Shown here piece after piece: positions 32,974 to 44,545 of a stretch of 49,858 bases of DNA. Source of the DNA: Prevotella sp. (GTDB lineage: Bacteria; Bacteroidota; Bacteroidia; Bacteroidales; Bacteroidaceae); contig JAFWTK010000194.1 of NCBI GenBank assembly GCA_017518935.1, positions 1 to 49,858 of the forward strand, written 5' to 3'. The notes below the pieces were generated by a model, which was not told the origin of the DNA, searched no databases, and saw nothing but the letters and a program-made list of their open reading frames with translations. Both the position numbers and the translations under genes were made by a program. The stretch's first letter is position 1. The number at the start of each line of letters is the position of its first letter.

Positions 32974-35157
32974 ATGGCGGAAAAGATTAATCTAACAACT
33001 GCTTTAAAGAAATATTTTGGATTTGACAAGTTCAAAGGGGATCAGGAACGTATCATCCAGAATGTGTTGGACGGAAAAGACACATTCGTGCTGATGCCGA
33101 CGGGCGGAGGAAAGAGCCTCTGCTACCAGTTGCCGTCATTGCTGATGGAGGGTACGGCCATTGTCATATCGCCTTTGATAGCCTTGATGAAAAATCAGGT
33201 GGATGTCATCTCCAATCTGAGCGAACAGGAAGGGACGGCCCATTACCTGAATTCCTCACTGAATAAGGCGGCCATCGATCAGGTAAAGGCTGATATCCTC
33301 GCCGGACACACTAAACTCCTATATGTGGCTCCTGAGTCGCTGACGAAGGAAGACAATGTGGAGTTCTTGAAGTCGGTGAAGATTTCCTTCTATGCCGTCG
33401 ATGAGGCCCATTGTATTTCGGAATGGGGTCATGATTTCCGTCCGGAATACCGTCGCATCCGCCCGATTGTCAATGAGATTGGCGAAGCCCCGATAATTGC
33501 CTTGACTGCTACTGCTACCGACAAAGTGCGTTCAGACATCAAGAAGAACCTGGGTATTGTGGATGCCACGGAGTTTAAGAGTTCCTTTAATCGTCCGAAT
33601 CTGTATTATGAGGTGAGGGCGAAGACAAAGGAGGTGGATAAGGATATCATCAAGTTCATCAAGCAGCATCCCGGTAAGAGTGGTATTATCTATTGTCTCT
33701 CCCGAAAGAAGGTCGAGGAACTAGCCGCCATCCTCAGAGCCAATGATATCAAGGCGGCAGCCTATCATGCCGGACTGGATTCTGCCACTCGTACGCAGAC
33801 ACAGGATGCCTTCCTGATGGAAGACATTGATGTGATTGTGGCCACCATTGCCTTTGGTATGGGTATTGACAAGCCTGATGTGCGCTTTGTAATCCATTAT
33901 GATATCCCGAAGTCGTTGGAAGGCTATTATCAGGAGACCGGTCGTGCCGGTCGTGATGGTGGGGAGGGTATTTGTCTGGCCTTCTATTCCAGTAAGGACC
34001 TGGATAAACTGGAGAAGTTTATGGAGGGGAAGCCCGTAGCCGAGCAGGATATCGGACGTCAGTTGCTGGTCGAGACCGCTGCCTATGCCGAGACGAGCGT
34101 CTGTCGCAGAAAGATGCTGCTGCACTATTTTGGTGAATCCTATGATAAGGACAACTGTGGGAACTGCGACAACTGTCTGCATCCGAAGACCAAGATAGAG
34201 GCCAAGGATCAGTTGGTGACAGTGCTGAATGTCATTCAACTTATCAAGGAGAATTTCCGAAGTGACTATGTCATAGATTTTATTATGGGCAAGGAAACGG
34301 AAGAGATTCTGGCTCATAAACACCATGAACTGGATGAGTTTGGTATAGGTGAAGATGATGACGAGAAGATATGGAATCCGGTCATCCGTCAGGCACTCAT
34401 AGCAGGCTATCTTAGAAAAGAGGTGGAGAACTATGGTCTTTTGAAGATTACGGCAGCAGGGAAGAAATTCCTGAAATCCCCCAAGTCGTTTATGATAGTT
34501 AAGGATGCAGAATTCAGTGATGACTATGAGGCAGGCAATGAGCCAGAGGGAGGAACGGGTGCCCTTGACCCGACGCTCAGTGCCATGTTGCGTGACCTCC
34601 GTAAGAAAGTGTCGAAGCGGTTGGAGCGTCCGCCATATGTTATTTTCCAGGATGTCAGCATCGACCAGATGGCCACGGACTATCCTGTCACCCTTGAGGA
34701 ACTGAAGAATATCCAGGGCGTGGGCGAAGGCAAGGTGAAACAGCCATATGCCAAGGAGTTTGTGGAACTAATTGCCAAGTATTGCGAAGAAAACGAGATA
34801 GAGCGCCAGATGGATCTGCGTGTCCGTACTGTTGCCAAGAAATCGATGCTGAAGGTGAAGATTATCCAGAGCATTGATCGTCAGGTGGCGCTCGACGATA
34901 TCGCCAATGCCCAAGGCATCGATTTTGACGAGTTGCTCGATGAGATTGAGGCGATAGTCTATAGTGGTACGAAACTGAATATCGACTATTTCCTGGAGGA
35001 TATCATGGACGAGGATCATATTGATGACATCTATGACTACTTTGCAGATTCAGATACTGACAAGTTGGATGTGGCTCAGGAAGAACTGGGCAAAGACTAT
35101 TCCGAAGATGAAATCCGTCTGGTGCGCATCAAGTTTATCTCGGAAATGGCAAACTAA
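32974..35157 (+). CDS. recQ: ATP-dependent DNA helicase RecQ
   Basis: This 727-residue 3'-5' helicase acts in recombination and repair. The ATG at 32974 is preferred over the GTG at 32956 because AGGAGG lies at 32962-32967, 6 nt before it. SF2 motifs are MPTGGGKSLCYQLP, VDEAHCISEWGHDFRPEY, the ATAT segment near 170, IATIAFGMGIDKPDVRF-like VATIAFGMGIDKP, and YYQETGRAGRDG. The zinc-binding Cys cluster includes DNCGNCDNC (about 385-393). A C-terminal HRDC-like region is near 520-590. An acidic tail (DEDHIDDIYDYFADSDTD) follows. It is longer than E. coli RecQ, which is usual for Bacteroidetes. Confidence 0.95.
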   Translation: MAEKINLTTALKKYFGFDKFKGDQERIIQNVLDGKDTFVLMPTGGGKSLCYQLPSLLMEGTAIVISPLIALMKNQVDVISNLSEQEGTAHYLNSSLNKAAIDQVKADILAGHTKLLYVAPESLTKEDNVEFLKSVKISFYAVDEAHCISEWGHDFRPEYRRIRPIVNEIGEAPIIALTATATDKVRSDIKKNLGIVDATEFKSSFNRPNLYYEVRAKTKEVDKDIIKFIKQHPGKSGIIYCLSRKKVEELAAILRANDIKAAAYHAGLDSATRTQTQDAFLMEDIDVIVATIAFGMGIDKPDVRFVIHYDIPKSLEGYYQETGRAGRDGGEGICLAFYSSKDLDKLEKFMEGKPVAEQDIGRQLLVETAAYAETSVCRRKMLLHYFGESYDKDNCGNCDNCLHPKTKIEAKDQLVTVLNVIQLIKENFRSDYVIDFIMGKETEEILAHKHHELDEFGIGEDDDEKIWNPVIRQALIAGYLRKEVENYGLLKITAAGKKFLKSPKSFMIVKDAEFSDDYEAGNEPEGGTGALDPTLSAMLRDLRKKVSKRLERPPYVIFQDVSIDQMATDYPVTLEELKNIQGVGEGKVKQPYAKEFVELIAKYCEENEIERQMDLRVRTVAKKSMLKVKIIQSIDRQVALDDIANAQGIDFDELLDEIEAIVYSGTKLNIDYFLEDIMDEDHIDDIYDYFADSDTDKLDVAQEELGKDYSEDEIRLVRIKFISEMAN

Positions 35158-35159
35158 AA

Positions 35160-36682
<1,523 letters not shown>

Positions 36683-36694
36683 ACATTGAAGATT

Positions 36695-38134
36695 ATGAAG
36701 AGGTTTTTGCTAATAATTATCACTATTCACTTTTCATTTTTCCCCACTTTGGCTCAGCCAAAGTCGGATCCAGTGATTATGACCATCAATGGGAATCCTG
36801 TGTTGCGTTCTGAGTTTGAATATTCTTATAATAAGAATAATTCAGAAGGTGTCATTGATAAAAAGACTATCGACGAATATGTGGATCTGTTTATTAACTA
36901 TAAGTTGAAGGTCGCAGCAGCGCTCGAAGCCAAATTAGATACTTTGACATCATTCAAGCAGGAGTTCGCAATGTACCGTGACCAGCAGGTGCGGCCTACA
37001 TTGGTGACGGATGCGGATGTACTGAAAGAGGCTCGTGACACGTATGAAAGGACCAAGGAACAGATTGGTTCAAAAGGATTGATCTATCCGGCACATATCT
37101 TTTTCCTTCTCTCCTCGAAGGCGACACAGGAAGAGCAGGACAGGGTTCGGCATCGTGCAGATTCTGTTTACCAACTTTTAAAGGCCGGTGCGGATTATGC
37201 AGATCTTGCCAAGCGTTTTTCTGATGACAAGAAGACTGGAGCCAATGGCGGAGAACTTTCTACGTGGATCGCACCCAATCAGGCTTTCAAGGAGTTCGAG
37301 GATGCTGCCTATGCCTTGCAGGTGGGCGAGTTCAGTCAACCTGTATTGACGCCGAGAGGCTATCATATCATCTTAATGAAAGACCGTAAGCAGTTGGAAC
37401 CTTTCGATTCGTTGAAGAATGACATCATTCGTAGAATAGAGCAACAGGGTCTTCGAGACCGTATTGCAGAACAGAAGATCCAGCAGATGCTGAAAGAGTC
37501 AGGCGGAACAATGAGCAAGGAAGATGTTATGACCATGAGGACTGACTCTTTGGCAGCAATAGATAATGAGGCGAAGTACTTGATTCAGGAGTATCATGAC
37601 GGATTGTTGCTATATGAGATCAGTAGCCGTGAGGTCTGGGATAAGGGCGCGAAAGACGAAGTAGGACTGGCGGCCTATTTCAAGGAACACAAGAAAGACT
37701 ATGCTTGGTCGGAGCCTCGTTATAAGGGTATTGCCTACCATGTGAAGAATAAGTCAGATGTGAAGGCCGTAAAGAACTGTGTCAAGAAACTGCCTTTTGA
37801 TCAGTGGGCAGAGGCCTTACGCAGTACCTTCAATCCCGATTCTGTCATCCGTATCCGTGTGGAGAAGGGTATCTTTAAGCAAGGTGACCTTCCTTTGGTC
37901 GATAAGGAGGTCTTTAAGTGTGACGCGACGGTTGTTCCTGTTGACGGTTATCCGATAGATGCCGTTTATGGTAAACTGTTAAAAAAGGGACCAGAGGACT
38001 ATACCGATGTTCGAGGTCAAGTGACAGCCGACTATCAGGACATGCTTGAGAAAGCCTGGGTCTATGACCTGCGCCGACGTTATCCTTTTACCGTTAACAA
38101 GGAAGTTTTGAAAACAGTTAATAAGCATCAATGA
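36695..38134 (+). CDS. Periplasmic peptidylprolyl isomerase (parvulin, SurA/PrsA-like) 1
   Basis: The protein has 479 residues from the ATG at 36695; the longer frame starts at a TTG and adds nothing. The signal peptide (FLLIIITIHFSFFPTLA, then QPKSD) is partly encoded by a (GTGAAAA)-type repeat. A SurA-like N-terminal segment follows (VNGNPVLRSEFEYSYN-like, MTINGNPVLRSEFEYSY). One clear parvulin domain is at about 130-230 (AHIFFLLSSKATQEEQ, DLAKRFSDDKKTGANGGEL, YHIILMKDRK). The remainder is a less conserved second parvulin-like or chaperone region. It likely assists outer-membrane protein folding. It starts 12 nt after guaB and overlaps the next parvulin by ATGA. Confidence 0.88.
   Translation: MKRFLLIIITIHFSFFPTLAQPKSDPVIMTINGNPVLRSEFEYSYNKNNSEGVIDKKTIDEYVDLFINYKLKVAAALEAKLDTLTSFKQEFAMYRDQQVRPTLVTDADVLKEARDTYERTKEQIGSKGLIYPAHIFFLLSSKATQEEQDRVRHRADSVYQLLKAGADYADLAKRFSDDKKTGANGGELSTWIAPNQAFKEFEDAAYALQVGEFSQPVLTPRGYHIILMKDRKQLEPFDSLKNDIIRRIEQQGLRDRIAEQKIQQMLKESGGTMSKEDVMTMRTDSLAAIDNEAKYLIQEYHDGLLLYEISSREVWDKGAKDEVGLAAYFKEHKKDYAWSEPRYKGIAYHVKNKSDVKAVKNCVKKLPFDQWAEALRSTFNPDSVIRIRVEKGIFKQGDLPLVDKEVFKCDATVVPVDGYPIDAVYGKLLKKGPEDYTDVRGQVTADYQDMLEKAWVYDLRRRYPFTVNKEVLKTVNKHQ
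36719..36742 (+). repeat. (GTGAAAA)n 7-bp repeat, copy 5, in a signal peptide
   Basis: The plus strand reads TCACTATTCACTTTTCATTT, degenerate units in the orientation opposite to copy 3. It encodes TIHFSFF of the parvulin signal peptide. Confidence 0.55.
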
Positions 38135-39564
38135 GAATAACAAGAAAAATTGTCCTGCCTTTTTTGGCAGCGGTCCCTCTGATGGGTATTGCTACAATGC
38201 CGAGTCCTGCCGGTATGTCGGTTCCGTCAACGAGTTCTGCGGACTCCGGTTCCATTATTCCGGCCCATAGTGTCATTGACGAGGTGATATGGGTGATTGG
38301 CGATGAGGCTATCTTGAAATCTGACGTGGAAAATCTGCGTATGCAGGCCGCCATGGAAGGTGTCAAGTGGAGTGGGGATCCAGACTGTACGATTCCGGAA
38401 CAGATTGCCGTTCAGAAACTTTTTGTCCACCAAGCAGACATCGATAGTATTGAGGTGACGGATGCCGATGTGGCACAGGATGTGGAACAGCAGATCAGTA
38501 CGTGGCTGGATATGGTCGATGGTTCGCGTGAACGGCTCGAAGAATACAAGCATCAAACGATTGCCCAGATGCGTAACGAGATGCGTGATGAGTTTAAAGA
38601 CCGACAGAAAGTGCAGAAGATGCGTCAGAAACTGGTGCAGGATATTGCCGTGACGCCGGCAGATGTGCGTCGCTATTTCTCCAATCTTCCGCAAGACAGT
38701 CTTCCGTTTGTGCAAACAGAGGTAGAGGTACAGATTATTTGTCAGACTCCCCGTATTGAGGAAGAGGAGATTAATCGTGTGAAGGAAGAGTTGCGTGACT
38801 ATACGGACCGTGTGAATAAGGGAGAGTCTACATTCCAGACCTTAGCACGCTTGTATTCCGAAGACCCAGTCTCAGCCCGTCGTGGCGGTGAACTGGGACT
38901 AGTGGGTCGTGGTACGCTGGATCCGGCGTTTGCCACAGTGGCTTTCAATCTGACTGACCCCACGAAAATTTCAAAGATTGTAGAATCAGAGTTCGGCTAT
39001 CATATTATCCAACTGGTGGAAAAACGTGGCGACAAGGTGAATGTCCGACATATTCTGAAAAAGCCCATTGTCTCTGATGAGGCTATAGAGAAAGCACAGA
39101 ACCGTCTGGATTCCATTGCCGATGATATTCGTGCGGGTAAGTTCACGTTTGAAGACGGGGCCTCCCTGTTGTCAGACGATAAGGACACACGCAGTAACAA
39201 AGGTCTGATGTCCAACTCTCAGTTGCAGTATGGGCGCATCACTTCTCGTTTCCAGATGCAGGATCTTCCTCCTGAGGTGGCAAAGGTGGTCGACACGATG
39301 CAGGTTGGACAGATATCGAAGTCATTCCAGATGATCAACCAGAAAGGTAAGACGATTTGCGTGATTGCTAAGTTAAAGAGTCGTGTTGACGGTCACAGGG
39401 CCAATATCAGTGATGATTATCAGGTGTTGAAGGAAGTGGTACTTAACAAACGCCGTGAGGAAGTACTTCATCAATGGGTTGTGGATAAGATAAAGGGTGT
39501 TTATACCCGCTTGAATGATAATTATCGAGATTGTAAGTTCGAGTACGAGGGCTGGATCAAGTGA
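38131..39564 (+). CDS. surA: Periplasmic peptidylprolyl isomerase (SurA-like) 2
   Basis: This 477-residue protein has an N-terminal hydrophobic signal (IVLPFLAAVPLMGIATM). The SurA N-domain follows (VIDEVIWVIGDEAILKSDVE). Two parvulin domains are visible: about 190-300 (VEVQIICQTPRI, LARLYSEDPVSARRGGELG, GYHIIQLVEKRGDK) and about 305-410 (VNVRHILKKPIVSDE, MSNSQLQYGRI). This order is that of SurA, an outer-membrane protein chaperone. It overlaps the preceding parvulin (ATGA) and the OstA-like gene (GTGA), so the three should be made together. Confidence 0.9.
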   Translation: MRITRKIVLPFLAAVPLMGIATMPSPAGMSVPSTSSADSGSIIPAHSVIDEVIWVIGDEAILKSDVENLRMQAAMEGVKWSGDPDCTIPEQIAVQKLFVHQADIDSIEVTDADVAQDVEQQISTWLDMVDGSRERLEEYKHQTIAQMRNEMRDEFKDRQKVQKMRQKLVQDIAVTPADVRRYFSNLPQDSLPFVQTEVEVQIICQTPRIEEEEINRVKEELRDYTDRVNKGESTFQTLARLYSEDPVSARRGGELGLVGRGTLDPAFATVAFNLTDPTKISKIVESEFGYHIIQLVEKRGDKVNVRHILKKPIVSDEAIEKAQNRLDSIADDIRAGKFTFEDGASLLSDDKDTRSNKGLMSNSQLQYGRITSRFQMQDLPPEVAKVVDTMQVGQISKSFQMINQKGKTICVIAKLKSRVDGHRANISDDYQVLKEVVLNKRREEVLHQWVVDKIKGVYTRLNDNYRDCKFEYEGWIK

Positions 39565-41162
39565 AAAAGATTGTATGGTTTCTGATGGTAGTGTTCGCAT
39601 TGCTGGCGACGGCATCTGTCGATGCCCAGAAGAGCCGTTCCCGGAAACGCTCTGCTCGTAAGGTGCGGGTACAAGACAAACGCGTCTATCTGGTTCATGC
39701 CGATGTGCTCCATTTCGACCAATATAAGAATCCCGATGCGACTATTCTCAATGGGAAAGTGCACTTCACCCATGTCGGGGCCAGACTCTATTGCGACAGT
39801 GCCTATTTCTATGAAGCCAGCAATTCCTTTGAGGCCTTCGGTCATGTGAAGATGTATCAGGGCGACACTCTCTCCCTTGTCAGCGATTACGCCTATTATG
39901 ACGGCAATGAACAGATTGCGCGAGCCCGTTATAATGTAGTCTTGAAAAACAGGAAGACCACGCTCTATACGGACAGTCTTGACTTTGACCGTCTGTATGA
40001 CAATGCTTATTTCTTTGAAGGCGGCAAGATGGTTGACGGGAACACGACGCTGACATCCGATTGGGGGGAATATAATACGAAGACCAAGATGTCGGTGTTT
40101 AACTACGATGTGAAGATGAAGAGTCCGAAGTTCTATCTGACGACTGACACGCTTTATTATGACAATGCCCGTTCCTTGGCGCATATTGTGGGTCCTTCGG
40201 ACATCACGTCAGGGAAAAGCCATATTTATTCCGAACAAGGTTATTATGACACGAAAAACGAACAGGCCCGACTGATGGAACGGTCTGTGCTCGATAATGA
40301 AGGAAAGACCTTGGTGGGTGACAGTGTCTATTATGACAGCAAACAGGGATTCAGTCAGGCTTTCCGCAACGTCGTCTATGTGGATTCCATTAATAAGAAT
40401 AAACTAACGGGCAATTACGGTGAGTATTATGAGAATACTGGTTTTGCCCTTTGTACTGACAGCGCGGTGGCCATTGACTATTCACAGGGCGATTCGCTCT
40501 ATATGCATGCCGATACCTTCAAGATTGTGACCTATAATATAGAGACGGATTCCGCCTACAGGAAAATCTATGCCTTCCACAAGGTCAGGGCTTACAGAAC
40601 TGATGTGCAGGCAGTCTGTGATTCTTTGGTGTATAACTCATTAGATTCCTGCATGACGATGTATACGGATCCGATTGTATGGAACAACAATCAACAATTG
40701 TTGGGTAACACGATACAGGTTTTCTTGAAGGACTCTGTCATTGATAGGGCCCATGTCATCGGGAATGCGTTCTCCATCCAACAACTCCGAAGTGATACAT
40801 CCTGCTACAATCAGATATCCTCCAAAGAGATGTTTGCCTATTTCATTGAGGGCAATATTCATGAGACACAGGCCAAGGATCAAGTCATCATCGGCTATTA
40901 CTTCGAGGAGGGTGACACCGTACCTATTATATATAATTATCAGGAAACCACAGAACTGAAAATGTTTCTCAAAGACCGGAAATTGCAGAGTGTGTGGACT
41001 CCGAAGACCAGCGGTACGATGTATCCGCTCAACCAGATACCAGCCAACAAGAAACAATTGGATGGCTTTGCCTGGTATGACGAGGTCCGTCCCCGAAATC
41101 GTTATGACATCTTTGTGTGGCGCTCGAAGAATGACAGATATAATCCAACTGCTTCCCGATAG
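39561..41162 (+). CDS. OstA-like protein (LptA/LptD N-terminal family)
   Basis: This 533-residue protein begins at a GTG that overlaps the surA-like stop (GTGA). It has a signal peptide ([18 protein letters not shown]) and then a basic stretch ([13 protein letters not shown]). Several OstA/LptA jelly-roll repeat units follow ([52 protein letters not shown], and similar to about residue 330). Such proteins bridge LPS across the periplasm or form the N-terminal part of LptD. No LptD barrel is included. It probably works with the lptB product encoded upstream. Its 3' end overlaps mutL by 32 bp. Confidence 0.87.
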   Translation: MKKIVWFLMVVFALLATASVDAQKSRSRKRSARKVRVQDKRVYLVHADVLHFDQYKNPDATILNGKVHFTHVGARLYCDSAYFYEASNSFEAFGHVKMYQGDTLSLVSDYAYYDGNEQIARARYNVVLKNRKTTLYTDSLDFDRLYDNAYFFEGGKMVDGNTTLTSDWGEYNTKTKMSVFNYDVKMKSPKFYLTTDTLYYDNARSLAHIVGPSDITSGKSHIYSEQGYYDTKNEQARLMERSVLDNEGKTLVGDSVYYDSKQGFSQAFRNVVYVDSINKNKLTGNYGEYYENTGFALCTDSAVAIDYSQGDSLYMHADTFKIVTYNIETDSAYRKIYAFHKVRAYRTDVQAVCDSLVYNSLDSCMTMYTDPIVWNNNQQLLGNTIQVFLKDSVIDRAHVIGNAFSIQQLRSDTSCYNQISSKEMFAYFIEGNIHETQAKDQVIIGYYFEEGDTVPIIYNYQETTELKMFLKDRKLQSVWTPKTSGTMYPLNQIPANKKQLDGFAWYDEVRPRNRYDIFVWRSKNDRYNPTASR

Positions 41163-42966
41163 TGTTGCCAACCAGATTGCCGCTGGTGAGGTGATACAGC
41201 GTCCGGCTTCCGTTATCAAGGAGTTGGTTGAAAACGCTGTGGATGCCGAGGCCATGACCATCCATGTATTGGTGGTTGATGCCGGGCGTACATCTATTCA
41301 GGTCATTGACGACGGTAAGGGTATGTCTGAAACTGATGCTCGTCTGGCTTTCGAGCGTCATGCCACCTCTAAAATCCGTAAAGCAGAAGACCTTTTCGCC
41401 CTGCATACGATGGGCTTCCGCGGAGAGGCGCTTGCTTCCATTGCGGCGGTGGCTCAGGTGGAACTCCAGACCCGGACTGCGAGTGACGAGATCGGCACGC
41501 TGGTATCCGTTTCCGGTTCAAAGGTGGTTGGTCAAGAACCGACGTCCTGTCCTGTGGGTAGTAACTTCAAGGTGGAGAACCTCTTTTTTAATGTGCCGGC
41601 CCGCAGGAAGTTCCTCAAGACGAATGCCACGGAACTCAACAATATCCTGACGGCCTTTGAGCGTATCGTCCTCGTCTATCCGGAGATCAATTTTACCATG
41701 CATAGCAATGGTGTGGAACTGATGAACTTGAAGGCAGGCAGTCTGCGGCAGCGTATCGCCGATGTCTTTGGTCGTCAGTATGGTCAGGATCTGATACCGG
41801 TGGATGTCAACACGGCCATGTGTCGGATCTATGGTTTTGTAGCCAAGCCTGAGCAAGCCAGGAAGAAAGGTGGTTGTGACTATCTCTTTGTGAATGGCCG
41901 GTACATGAAGCATCCTTATTTCCATAAGGCTGTCATTACCGCCTATGATCGATTGATTCAGGAGGGTATGCAAATACCCTATTTCCTCTATTTCGACATC
42001 AATCCTGCCGATATAGATGTCAATATCCACCCGACAAAGACGGAGATTAAGTTTGAGAATGAACAGGCCATCTGGCAGATCCTGATGGCGGCTGTCCGTG
42101 ATGCGATCGGCAAGTTCTGCGAGGTGCCTACTATTGATTTCGACACCGTCGGTCGGCCCGAAATACCTGTCTATGACCCGGAACGGCCGATAGCCCCGCC
42201 ACAGCCTCATTATAACCCGGACTATAATCCGTTTAAGTCTGCCCCATCATCTCCTAAGAGTCCTGTGCCATCAGACTGGCAGAAACTATACGACTCTCTG
42301 TCGTCCGGCTCTGTTCAGCGGCCTTCCGACCATTTGCCAACTGATCTGTTTGAGTTTTCGGAAACACCTTCTGTCATCACTGTTCCGGAGATGATTGCAG
42401 AAAAGTCGCCCGCCCATTATCAGTTCAAGGGGAAATATGTTATGACGGCAGTAAAGTCGGGACTGATGATTATTGACCAACATCGCGCCGACATCCGAAT
42501 ACTCTATGAGAAATATATGGAACAGCAGCGTGCCATGACTAGTGAGTCGCAAAAGTTGCTTTTCCCTGAAACCATTCAGTTTTCTGCCTCTGATGCCGTG
42601 GTGTTGGGTTCCATCCTGCCGACGCTCTCTGGGTTGGGATTTGATCTGAGTGATCTCGGTGGTAATACATACGCCATCAATGGCATCCCCACCGGTATCG
42701 AGGGGATCGACCCTGTGATGCTGCTGCAGCGGATGGTCGCTGATGCCTTGGAGAAGGGCAGGGGAGTGGCGGATGAGATCAATGCCACGGTGGCGTTGAG
42801 TCTGGCGCGCAGTGCGGCAATACCCTATGGTCAGATTCTTAGTAACGAGGAAATGGAGAATCTGGTCAATGAACTGTTTACCTGTTCAAATGTCAACTAC
42901 ACGCCCGATGGCAAGGCCGTCCTTAGCATCCTCCCGCAATCGGATATTGAACATTTATTAGGGTAA
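41131..42966 (+). CDS. mutL: DNA mismatch repair protein MutL
   Basis: The protein has 611 residues from the ATG at 41131 ([20 protein letters not shown], the conserved MutL start). The frame extends to 40990, but that part lies in OstA-like coding sequence. The N-terminal GHKL ATPase has [24 protein letters not shown] and [14 protein letters not shown]. The C-terminal dimerisation domain begins near residue 425. The endonuclease motif DQHA(x)2E(x)4E reads [12 protein letters not shown]: Ala and the first Glu are replaced. The distal CPHGRP-type site reads TPDGKAV without Cys. Nicking activity is therefore doubtful. Confidence 0.95.
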   Translation: MTDIIQLLPDSVANQIAAGEVIQRPASVIKELVENAVDAEAMTIHVLVVDAGRTSIQVIDDGKGMSETDARLAFERHATSKIRKAEDLFALHTMGFRGEALASIAAVAQVELQTRTASDEIGTLVSVSGSKVVGQEPTSCPVGSNFKVENLFFNVPARRKFLKTNATELNNILTAFERIVLVYPEINFTMHSNGVELMNLKAGSLRQRIADVFGRQYGQDLIPVDVNTAMCRIYGFVAKPEQARKKGGCDYLFVNGRYMKHPYFHKAVITAYDRLIQEGMQIPYFLYFDINPADIDVNIHPTKTEIKFENEQAIWQILMAAVRDAIGKFCEVPTIDFDTVGRPEIPVYDPERPIAPPQPHYNPDYNPFKSAPSSPKSPVPSDWQKLYDSLSSGSVQRPSDHLPTDLFEFSETPSVITVPEMIAEKSPAHYQFKGKYVMTAVKSGLMIIDQHRADIRILYEKYMEQQRAMTSESQKLLFPETIQFSASDAVVLGSILPTLSGLGFDLSDLGGNTYAINGIPTGIEGIDPVMLLQRMVADALEKGRGVADEINATVALSLARSAAIPYGQILSNEEMENLVNELFTCSNVNYTPDGKAVLSILPQSDIEHLLG

Positions 42967-42993
42967 TTCTGTTAAAAAACGTCAACAAAAAGT

Positions 42994-43030
42994 AACTTTT
43001 CACTTTTCACTTTTCGCTATTCACTTTTTT
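42994..43030 (+). repeat. (GTGAAAA)n 7-bp repeat, copy 6
   Basis: The plus strand reads AACTTTTCACTTTTCACTTT and continues through TTCGCTATTCACTTTTTT: four or five 7-bp units between mutL and the tRNA-Val promoter. Confidence 0.75.
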
Positions 43031-43034
43031 GTTG

Positions 43035-43042
43035 TACCTTTG
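43035..43042 (+). promoter_or_regulatory. -7 promoter element of tRNA-Val
   Basis: TACCTTTG lies 19 nt before the mature tRNA 5' end. The upstream -33 region consists of the 7-bp repeat, with TTTTCGC where TTTG is expected. Confidence 0.65.
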
Positions 43043-43061
43043 CACCCGCAAATCGAAAAGA

Positions 43062-43136
43062 GGGCGTTTAGCTCAGTTGGTTTAGAGCATCTGCCTTACA
43101 AGCAGAGGGTCGGCGGTTCGAATCCGTCAACGCCCA
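43062..43136 (+). tRNA. tRNA-Val (anticodon UAC)
   Basis: This is a 75-nt tRNA with acceptor GGGCGTT/AACGCCC and discriminator A. The D-arm is GCTC/GAGC, the anticodon stem is TCTGC/GCAGA with loop CTTACAA (UAC), and the T-arm is GCGGTTCGAATCCGTC. CCA is not encoded. It reads GUN valine codons. Confidence 0.96.
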
Positions 43137-43147
43137 CGAAAGAGAAG

Positions 43148-43175
43148 CCTCAGAAGAAATTCTGAGGTTTTTTTT
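43148..43175 (+). terminator. Intrinsic terminator of tRNA-Val
   Basis: Stem CCTCAGAA (43148-43155) / TTCTGAGG (43160-43167) has a GAAA tetraloop and is followed by eight T. The T tract runs into the -33 element of the paaK promoter. Confidence 0.92.
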
Positions 43176-43203
43176 GTTGTTTCAAAAAAAATGCGTACCT
43201 TTG
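43173..43203 (+). promoter_or_regulatory. paaK promoter
   Basis: TTTG (43173-43176) and TACCTTTG (43196-43203) have a 19-nt spacer. The -33 element is made from the last bases of the terminator T tract. The ATG follows 43 nt later. Confidence 0.7.
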
Positions 43204-43246
43204 CCGCATAAACCCAACAAACCCGTAAAACGAAAGACAAAGACTT

Positions 43247-44545
43247 ATGATTTGGAATGAACACGTAGAGTGTATGGATCGCGAGCAACTTCGCGAGTTA
43301 CAGAGTCGTCGTCTCATCAAGATGGCTGAGTATGTGTATTACAACACTCCCTTCTATCGGAAGAAATTCCAGGAGATGGGACTGGAACCGGGCGATATCA
43401 AGAGCATCGACGATATCGTGAAACTGCCGTTTACCAACAAACTCGATCTCCGAGACAATTATCCTTTTGGTCTGGCTGCTGTACCGATGAGTCAGATTGT
43501 GCGTATCCATGCTTCATCCGGTACAACCGGTAAGCCTGTGGTCGTGCTTTATACCCGTAAGGACCTTGCCATGTGGTCGGAGGCCATCTCACGTGCCTTC
43601 ACCGCCTATGGTGCCGGCAAGGATGATATCTTCCAGGTGGCCTACGGCTACGGTCTCTTTACTGGTGGTCTGGGTGCCCATGACGGTGCAACGAATATTG
43701 GTGCATCCGTAATTCCCATTTCATCGGGCAATACCCAGAAACAGATCACCCTGATGCACGATTTTGGAACCACCATCCTCTGTTGTACTCCCAGTTACGC
43801 GATGTTCCTCGGCGAGGCCCTTGGTGAGTGTGAGTGGAACAGAGACGAGTTTAAACTGAAAGTGGGTGTCTTCGGCGCAGAGCCCTGGACGGAGAAAATG
43901 CGTGTCAAACTGGAAGAGTCATTAGGTATCAAGGCCTATGACATCTATGGACTGAGTGAGATTGCCGGACCAGGTGTCGGGTATGAGTGTCAGCACCAGT
44001 GTGGTACCCACCTCAACGAAGACCTGTTCTATCCGGAAATACTCGATCCCAATACCGGCGAGCCATTGCCGGAGGGTACATTCGGTGAACTGACGTTTAC
44101 CCATTTGACCAAGGAAGGTATGCCGCTGTTACGCTATCGTACCCATGACCTCACTGCCCTGCACTACGAGAAATGTGCCTGTGGCCGTACCCTTGTCCGT
44201 ATGGATCGAATCCTCGGCCGTTGCGACGATATGCTGATCATCCGTGGTGTCAATGTGTTCCCGTCGCAGATTGAGGATGTCATCCTGAAGCAGAAGGAGT
44301 TCGAGCCGCACTTCCTGCTCATCGTGGATCGCGTGAACAATACAGACACCTCCGAACTCAAGGTCGAGGTCAAGGAAGACTACTTCACCGATGATATGTC
44401 GACGATGGTCGGCCTGCAGAAGAAACTCGAAGGCGAACTCCGCAGTGTCATTGGCCTGGGCTTCAAGGTGCGTCTCGTGGAACCGAAGGGCATCGAGCGC
44501 TCCGAGGGCAAGGCCAAGCGTGTGATAGATAAGCGCCAACTCTAG
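43247..44545 (+). CDS. paaK: Phenylacetate-CoA ligase
   Basis: This 432-residue adenylate-forming enzyme activates phenylacetate or related aryl acids to CoA thioesters. The AMP-binding motif is ASSGTTGKPVVVLYT (about 89-103). The adenine-site region is YDIYGLSEIAGPGVGYEC and the hinge region is RTLVRMDRILGRCDDMLIIR. In gut anaerobes such ligases usually accompany indolepyruvate oxidoreductase genes and salvage or make aromatic amino acids; those genes are not adjacent here. An ACT-domain gene follows, a regular pairing in this phylum. Confidence 0.93.
   Translation: MIWNEHVECMDREQLRELQSRRLIKMAEYVYYNTPFYRKKFQEMGLEPGDIKSIDDIVKLPFTNKLDLRDNYPFGLAAVPMSQIVRIHASSGTTGKPVVVLYTRKDLAMWSEAISRAFTAYGAGKDDIFQVAYGYGLFTGGLGAHDGATNIGASVIPISSGNTQKQITLMHDFGTTILCCTPSYAMFLGEALGECEWNRDEFKLKVGVFGAEPWTEKMRVKLEESLGIKAYDIYGLSEIAGPGVGYECQHQCGTHLNEDLFYPEILDPNTGEPLPEGTFGELTFTHLTKEGMPLLRYRTHDLTALHYEKCACGRTLVRMDRILGRCDDMLIIRGVNVFPSQIEDVILKQKEFEPHFLLIVDRVNNTDTSELKVEVKEDYFTDDMSTMVGLQKKLEGELRSVIGLGFKVRLVEPKGIERSEGKAKRVIDKRQL

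Noticed and set aside
33721..34326. 201-codon minus-strand frame inside recQ
   Set aside because: It is antisense to conserved helicase and zinc-site sequence; no start signal or domain.
40990..41130. N-terminal extension of mutL
   Set aside because: The added 47 residues are read from OstA-like coding sequence in another frame; MutL proteins start at the [13 protein letters not shown] segment.
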